From: Shewanella sp.
GTDB lineage: Bacteria > Pseudomonadota > Gammaproteobacteria > Enterobacterales > Shewanellaceae
Reading direction: 5' to 3'
Assembly (NCBI GenBank): GCA_004195335.1
Contig: SDWK01000481.1
Coordinates: 1-5,798 of the forward strand
Length of the DNA stretch: 5,798 bases
A program made the position numbers and the translations under genes. Positions 5,708 to 5,798 of the stretch are shown piece by piece (the first letter of the stretch is position 1; every line of letters starts with the position of its first letter). Under the pieces are notes generated by a model, which did not search any database, was not told the DNA's origin, and saw only the letters and a list, made by a program, of their open reading frames with translations.

Positions 5708-5798
5708 TGAAAGATAAAGTGAAGTTTTGCCATACAGCCGTTGAGTTCATGAAAACCGAGGATTGGAAGTTAACTGATGAGTTAAATGAGCTGTGTAA
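5707..5798 (+). CDS. Start of an unrecognised gene running off the window
   Basis: An ATG at 5707 overlaps the stop of the preceding fragment (TAATG) and opens 30 codons without a stop to the window end. The product begins M-K-D-K-V-K-F-C-H-T-A-V-E-F-M-K-T-E-D-W and continues with acidic residues (DELNELC). An in-frame stop at 5695-5697 bars a longer upstream start. It shows no signal peptide or membrane helix. The ribosome site is weak (GCGGAA), which fits coupling to the gene in front. Function is unknown; linkage to the ATPase remnant suggests it may have been its partner. Confidence 0.45.
   Translation, partial: MKDKVKFCHTAVEFMKTEDWKLTDELNELC

Overview
The window looks like chromosomal DNA of a marine gammaproteobacterium. 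Shewanella or a close relative is my best guess. The guess rests on the valyl-tRNA synthetase and HolC proteins, which read as clear homologues of the E. coli proteins, and on the AT-rich intergenic style. I could not run a search, so the genus is an inference.

Layout. (1) Positions 1-1523 hold an AT-rich accessory block on the + strand: the 3' part of a cysteine-rich, probably exported protein (2-592), then two paralogous 81-residue membrane proteins (615-860 and 1098-1343). The second small gene arose by a tandem duplication of about 483 bp. Each unit carries a small gene, a structured 3' region and a strong bidirectional terminator. The junction keeps the last ten codons (including stop) of the upstream gene and the last five codons of valS, so both duplication end points can be read directly. 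(2) Positions 1508-4920 hold a conserved housekeeping pair on the - strand, holC then valS, 20 nt apart, convergent with block 1. (3) Positions 4921-5420 have no gene; they hold a probable holC promoter and a cluster of inverted repeats that looks like a small intergenic repeat element. (4) Positions 5421-5798 hold remains on the + strand: the first 73 residues of an AAA-type ATPase with a damaged Walker A motif, a short open fragment in another frame, and the start of a gene of unknown function that runs off the end.

How the parts relate. HolC (DNA polymerase III chi subunit) and ValS (valyl-tRNA synthetase) are probably cotranscribed from a promoter just upstream of holC; pepA, often next to holC in gammaproteobacteria, is not there. 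In block 1, an exported Cys-rich protein with a hydrophobic hairpin is followed 22 nt later by a small two-helix membrane protein. The small gene is duplicated together with a scrap of its upstream partner's 3' end, and the two copies differ almost only in the first membrane helix. That pattern would fit a toxin followed by variable immunity proteins. This is a hypothesis from layout and composition only; no family was recognised.
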